Below, piece by piece: positions 19,190 through 21,369 of a DNA stretch of 21,369 nt. The DNA comes from Echinostoma caproni (lineage: Eukaryota > Platyhelminthes > Trematoda > Plagiorchiida > Echinostomatidae), in NCBI GenBank assembly GCA_900618425.1, contig UZAN01047479.1:4969-26337 (forward strand), given 5' to 3'. The notes beneath the pieces were generated by a model. The model ran no database searches. It worked only from the letters and a program-made list of their open reading frames with translations, and was not told where the DNA came from. The position numbers were made by a program, and so were the translations under genes. Numbering within the stretch: position 1 is the first letter of the stretch; every line of letters begins with the position of its first letter.

Positions 19190-19290
19190 CGTTACTCCGT
19201 TGGTAGAGAAGGGACAATTGGTTGAAATGCTCTCGGTATTCACAATCCTACATCAAGTCTCTCACCACACTGCTCGAAAAAATACTCTCT
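19190..19290 (+). repeat. Degenerate tRNA-like element
   Basis: GTTACTCCGTTGGTAGAG (19195-19212 region) matches 15 of 18 bases of the D-arm/box A of the element at 14491-14574. About 36 bases later, GGTATTCACAATCCTAC keeps ATCCTAC of that element's T-arm. It lies in the opposite orientation. The box B is broken, so it should be transcriptionally dead. Confidence 0.35.
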
Positions 19291-19631
19291 CGAACTTTAT
19301 CAATCGCAGAGTAACATCCCAACCGTGATTTTTGCCCGCAGAGAAAATTGATCCAAGGAAATAAAAAAGCATGCACATATGACCGTAAAATAAATAATCT
19401 TGATCCCGTAACCCAAAAAAAGATCAATTTGGACTCACTGTCACACACGCCCAGCTTTTTGATTTCACACAAGTAAGATTATAAAAGTTTCAAACTAAAT
19501 TCATCGAAAACATATGTTCGTCTACATTATATGATCTTTTTATATGTCTTGCGCTTTTGTTTACCGTATAAATTGACAGAAGAATATGCGGACCATTTCG
19601 GGGGATTGAGTGCAACCCCTCATATTCTCAG

Positions 19632-19883
19632 TTGGTAATGAAATCCGTTCCATTTCCGAACCTCGTATGCTTCCTCGGGGATATTTCGACTCCGTCATCA
19701 TGGTAACCTGGAGTCCATGCAAGCAAACTGTTCAATTATTTGAACGTGAAGCAAAGGATCTGTTCACAATTTATTTCCATAAAACAAAGTGAACCCTTTG
19801 AACTGCATACAGCGATTGATGGTGTAACAGCGAAGTGTATACCGGATGAAAAACCGAAATACTTCAAGATTTTGGTTTCCTAA
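19632..19883 (+). other. Coding-like stretch with apparent frameshift
   Basis: An acceptor-like CATATTCTCAG ends at 19631. The following frame is open to TGA at 19790. An overlapping frame one base ahead runs from 19707 to TAA at 19881 and remains protein-like after the first one stops. This would fit one older reading frame with an indel near 19780, or alternative splicing. No domain was identified. A donor-like ATG|GTAACC near 19702 could end a shorter exon. Confidence 0.25.
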
Positions 19884-20170
19884 AGCGTTTGAATTTCTTC
19901 AGCGTGAACCACATCATTCAAAAGAAGTAAAACTATTCAAGAGGCGAACAGTACGCTGTTGTCTCGGTTATCGATGACATTTTGAAACGCGACATGGTTT
20001 TCCATGCTGATATTCAGCATTGATAATAAACTGCCGACTCAGTCACACGGAACGCTGTTTCCTCTGACACAGGTTAAGGTGAACGGTAATAGAACACCGT
20101 GCCAGGCAAAAAAATTTAACATTTGTCGGCTTTACTTTTTGAAACTAATTTTATCATTTTTATTCTACAG

Positions 20171-20393
20171 TGGACGTCATCAAAATAGGACATAAATGAA
20201 TTCAATAGACCACTTGATTGGCACGATAAATATCAACATGAGCGATACAACAGACAAAATTTTACATCAGTTGTGTCATGGCAATATCAAATACGTTTCA
20301 TCTGCATTTTCTGAGAACTTGTACTACGGTAATATCTCCTTTGCACATGATTTAAACCCCGTCATGTGCATTTACCTAGAAAGTAAAAAATAA
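20171..20393 (+). other. Strong acceptor with following open frame
   Basis: A very good acceptor (TTATCATTTTTATTCTACAG) ends at 20170. Every frame read directly from it stops within about 30 bases, so as a last exon it would encode only a few residues (for example after a donor at CACAG|GTTAAG, 20072). An ATG at 20196 opens 65 codons to TAA (20391), with few G at second positions, but AT-rich and of no known family. Either a 3' untranslated exon or a small independent frame is possible. Confidence 0.22.
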
Positions 20394-21110
20394 GTAATAT
20401 ACAGAATCCTGGTGAGGAAGGTACTGTGGACCACAAACACGGCTACTAACCAACTATGCTGATAGAATTAAGTGATTTGCTCAAACAAACAAATTATGCT
20501 AACTTTAGACTCGATTCGGGGAAACTCAAGGATGTTCATCAACCTTTGAGATAGCTTATATCGATCAATGATTTGGGTAACGTGTATTCGCTTCGCTGGG
20601 CGGGAAACAGGAAGCCAGAGATTAGTTTTTTATCAAATTAAGCACAAATATTTGTCTTTTGACACTAAATTTGGAGTTTAAGTCATATATGGCGATACGA
20701 TAGCATTCATACGACTGTTCCTGATGAATTATTTCACGCTAACCGAAACATATATTCAGTTTCCTCAGTATTATCTTATCCACTGGAACGGCCGACGCAT
20801 AATTTGAATCCTTTTCAGTGATCTAAATATGTTTACGAATTATCCAATGTTTAGTAACGCTTAGTCGGTTCGCCTCCTTAAGTTCCATTTGTGTTTCACC
20901 ATTTGCATAACTAAACAATCACGCTCAGGTTAAACGATAACAAACCATTCCAATTCTCCTATTTCACATTGCAACAGTGAAGACGGAGGGGATCGTATTT
21001 TTTCATTTCGTGCAAAACGTTTGCGAACTTCGCTTTGCTTCTCATCCTTATCGACCCACAAAACGCTATGCGGTGCTCTGCATTAAGTTACAGACTAAGT
21101 GCAACATAAA
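20394..21110. other. No recognised feature
   Basis: AT-rich sequence with frequent stops in all frames. No repeat, tRNA-like element or splice-framed exon is visible. Confidence 0.4.
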
Positions 21111-21112
21111 TG

Positions 21113-21351
21113 TCACAGCAATAATTTGGTCCATTGTATAACATTGTCGGTTCTTTGTTTTCCACACGATCGATCTCGCCCGGCGTTGATTTCTCCGAAA
21201 ATTGCTGTGCCATCGCCGTAAATCAAGGTTCCATGTTTTACATCAATAACCGGAGTTTCCAGAGGCACTAGATCCTGTGATATGAACCGTTTTTTCACAT
21301 CCCGGAGTCCTATTCTAATTGGGTTGAGGTTGCACTTGTGTCGTGTTTGAA
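21113..21351 (-). CDS. Candidate terminal exon, unknown protein
   Basis: On the minus strand, a strong acceptor (ATTATTTTTTCTCTTAAG) ends at 21352, nearly at the window edge. The next 79 codons are open to TGA at 21115-21113. Codon use is coding-like, with about a third G at first positions. The product alternates basic and hydrophobic segments and includes H-G-T-L-I-Y-G-D-G-T-A-I-F-G-E, which looks like beta-strand and turn sequence. I do not recognise the family. The rest of the gene would lie beyond the right edge. Confidence 0.33.
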
Positions 21352-21369
21352 CTTAAGAGAAAAAATAAT

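Noticed and set aside
1..21369. Bacterial operons, ribosome binding sites, CRISPR arrays or phage genes
   Set aside because: There are no long ATG-initiated frames, no regularly spaced direct repeats and no Shine-Dalgarno-linked genes; the content is eukaryotic.

Overview
The window looks like intergenic or intronic DNA of a metazoan, most likely a trematode flatworm of the food-borne fluke type. The clues are a decayed RTE-type LINE, SINE-like repeats that pair a tRNA-like polymerase III promoter with a hammerhead-ribozyme relic (the arrangement of the schistosome Sm-alpha element), spliceosome-type exon signals, no bacterial gene organisation, and moderate GC with AT-rich stretches. The species cannot be named from the sequence. 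No complete host gene was recognised.

Layout. 1-1700: strongly pyrimidine-biased top strand, ending at a TATA/kappaB-like motif pair. 1750-3130: two GC-rich islands, open in several frames, function unknown. 4308-4456: a small exon-like frame. 4505 to about 7450, minus strand: the best-supported object, a corroded but nearly full-length RTE-like LINE. Endonuclease, linker, reverse transcriptase and C-terminal pieces follow in the right order, and it ends in a CATA-type microsatellite. A tRNA/hammerhead SINE has split its reverse transcriptase (about 5912-6250). 7450-10985: AT-rich, with no gene seen, plus a C10A10 run and one N. 10985-11105: second hammerhead SINE relic. 11110-13040: nothing recognised. 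13044-13900: coding-like fragments. 14491-14574: tRNA-like element without a hammerhead. 16404-17390: two GC-rich segments with strong splice acceptors and open frames on both strands. 18155-18260 and 18665-18785: two more hammerhead SINE relics. 18769-20393: several short plus-strand exon-like frames. 21113-21351: minus-strand exon-like frame at the right edge.

How the parts relate. The repeats form one parasitic system. The SINEs carry their own polymerase III boxes and a self-cleaving RNA module, and would need a LINE's reverse transcriptase to move. One SINE sits inside that LINE. All copies here look dead. The exon-like frames are reported with low confidence because, in the GC-rich islands, several frames look protein-like at once.
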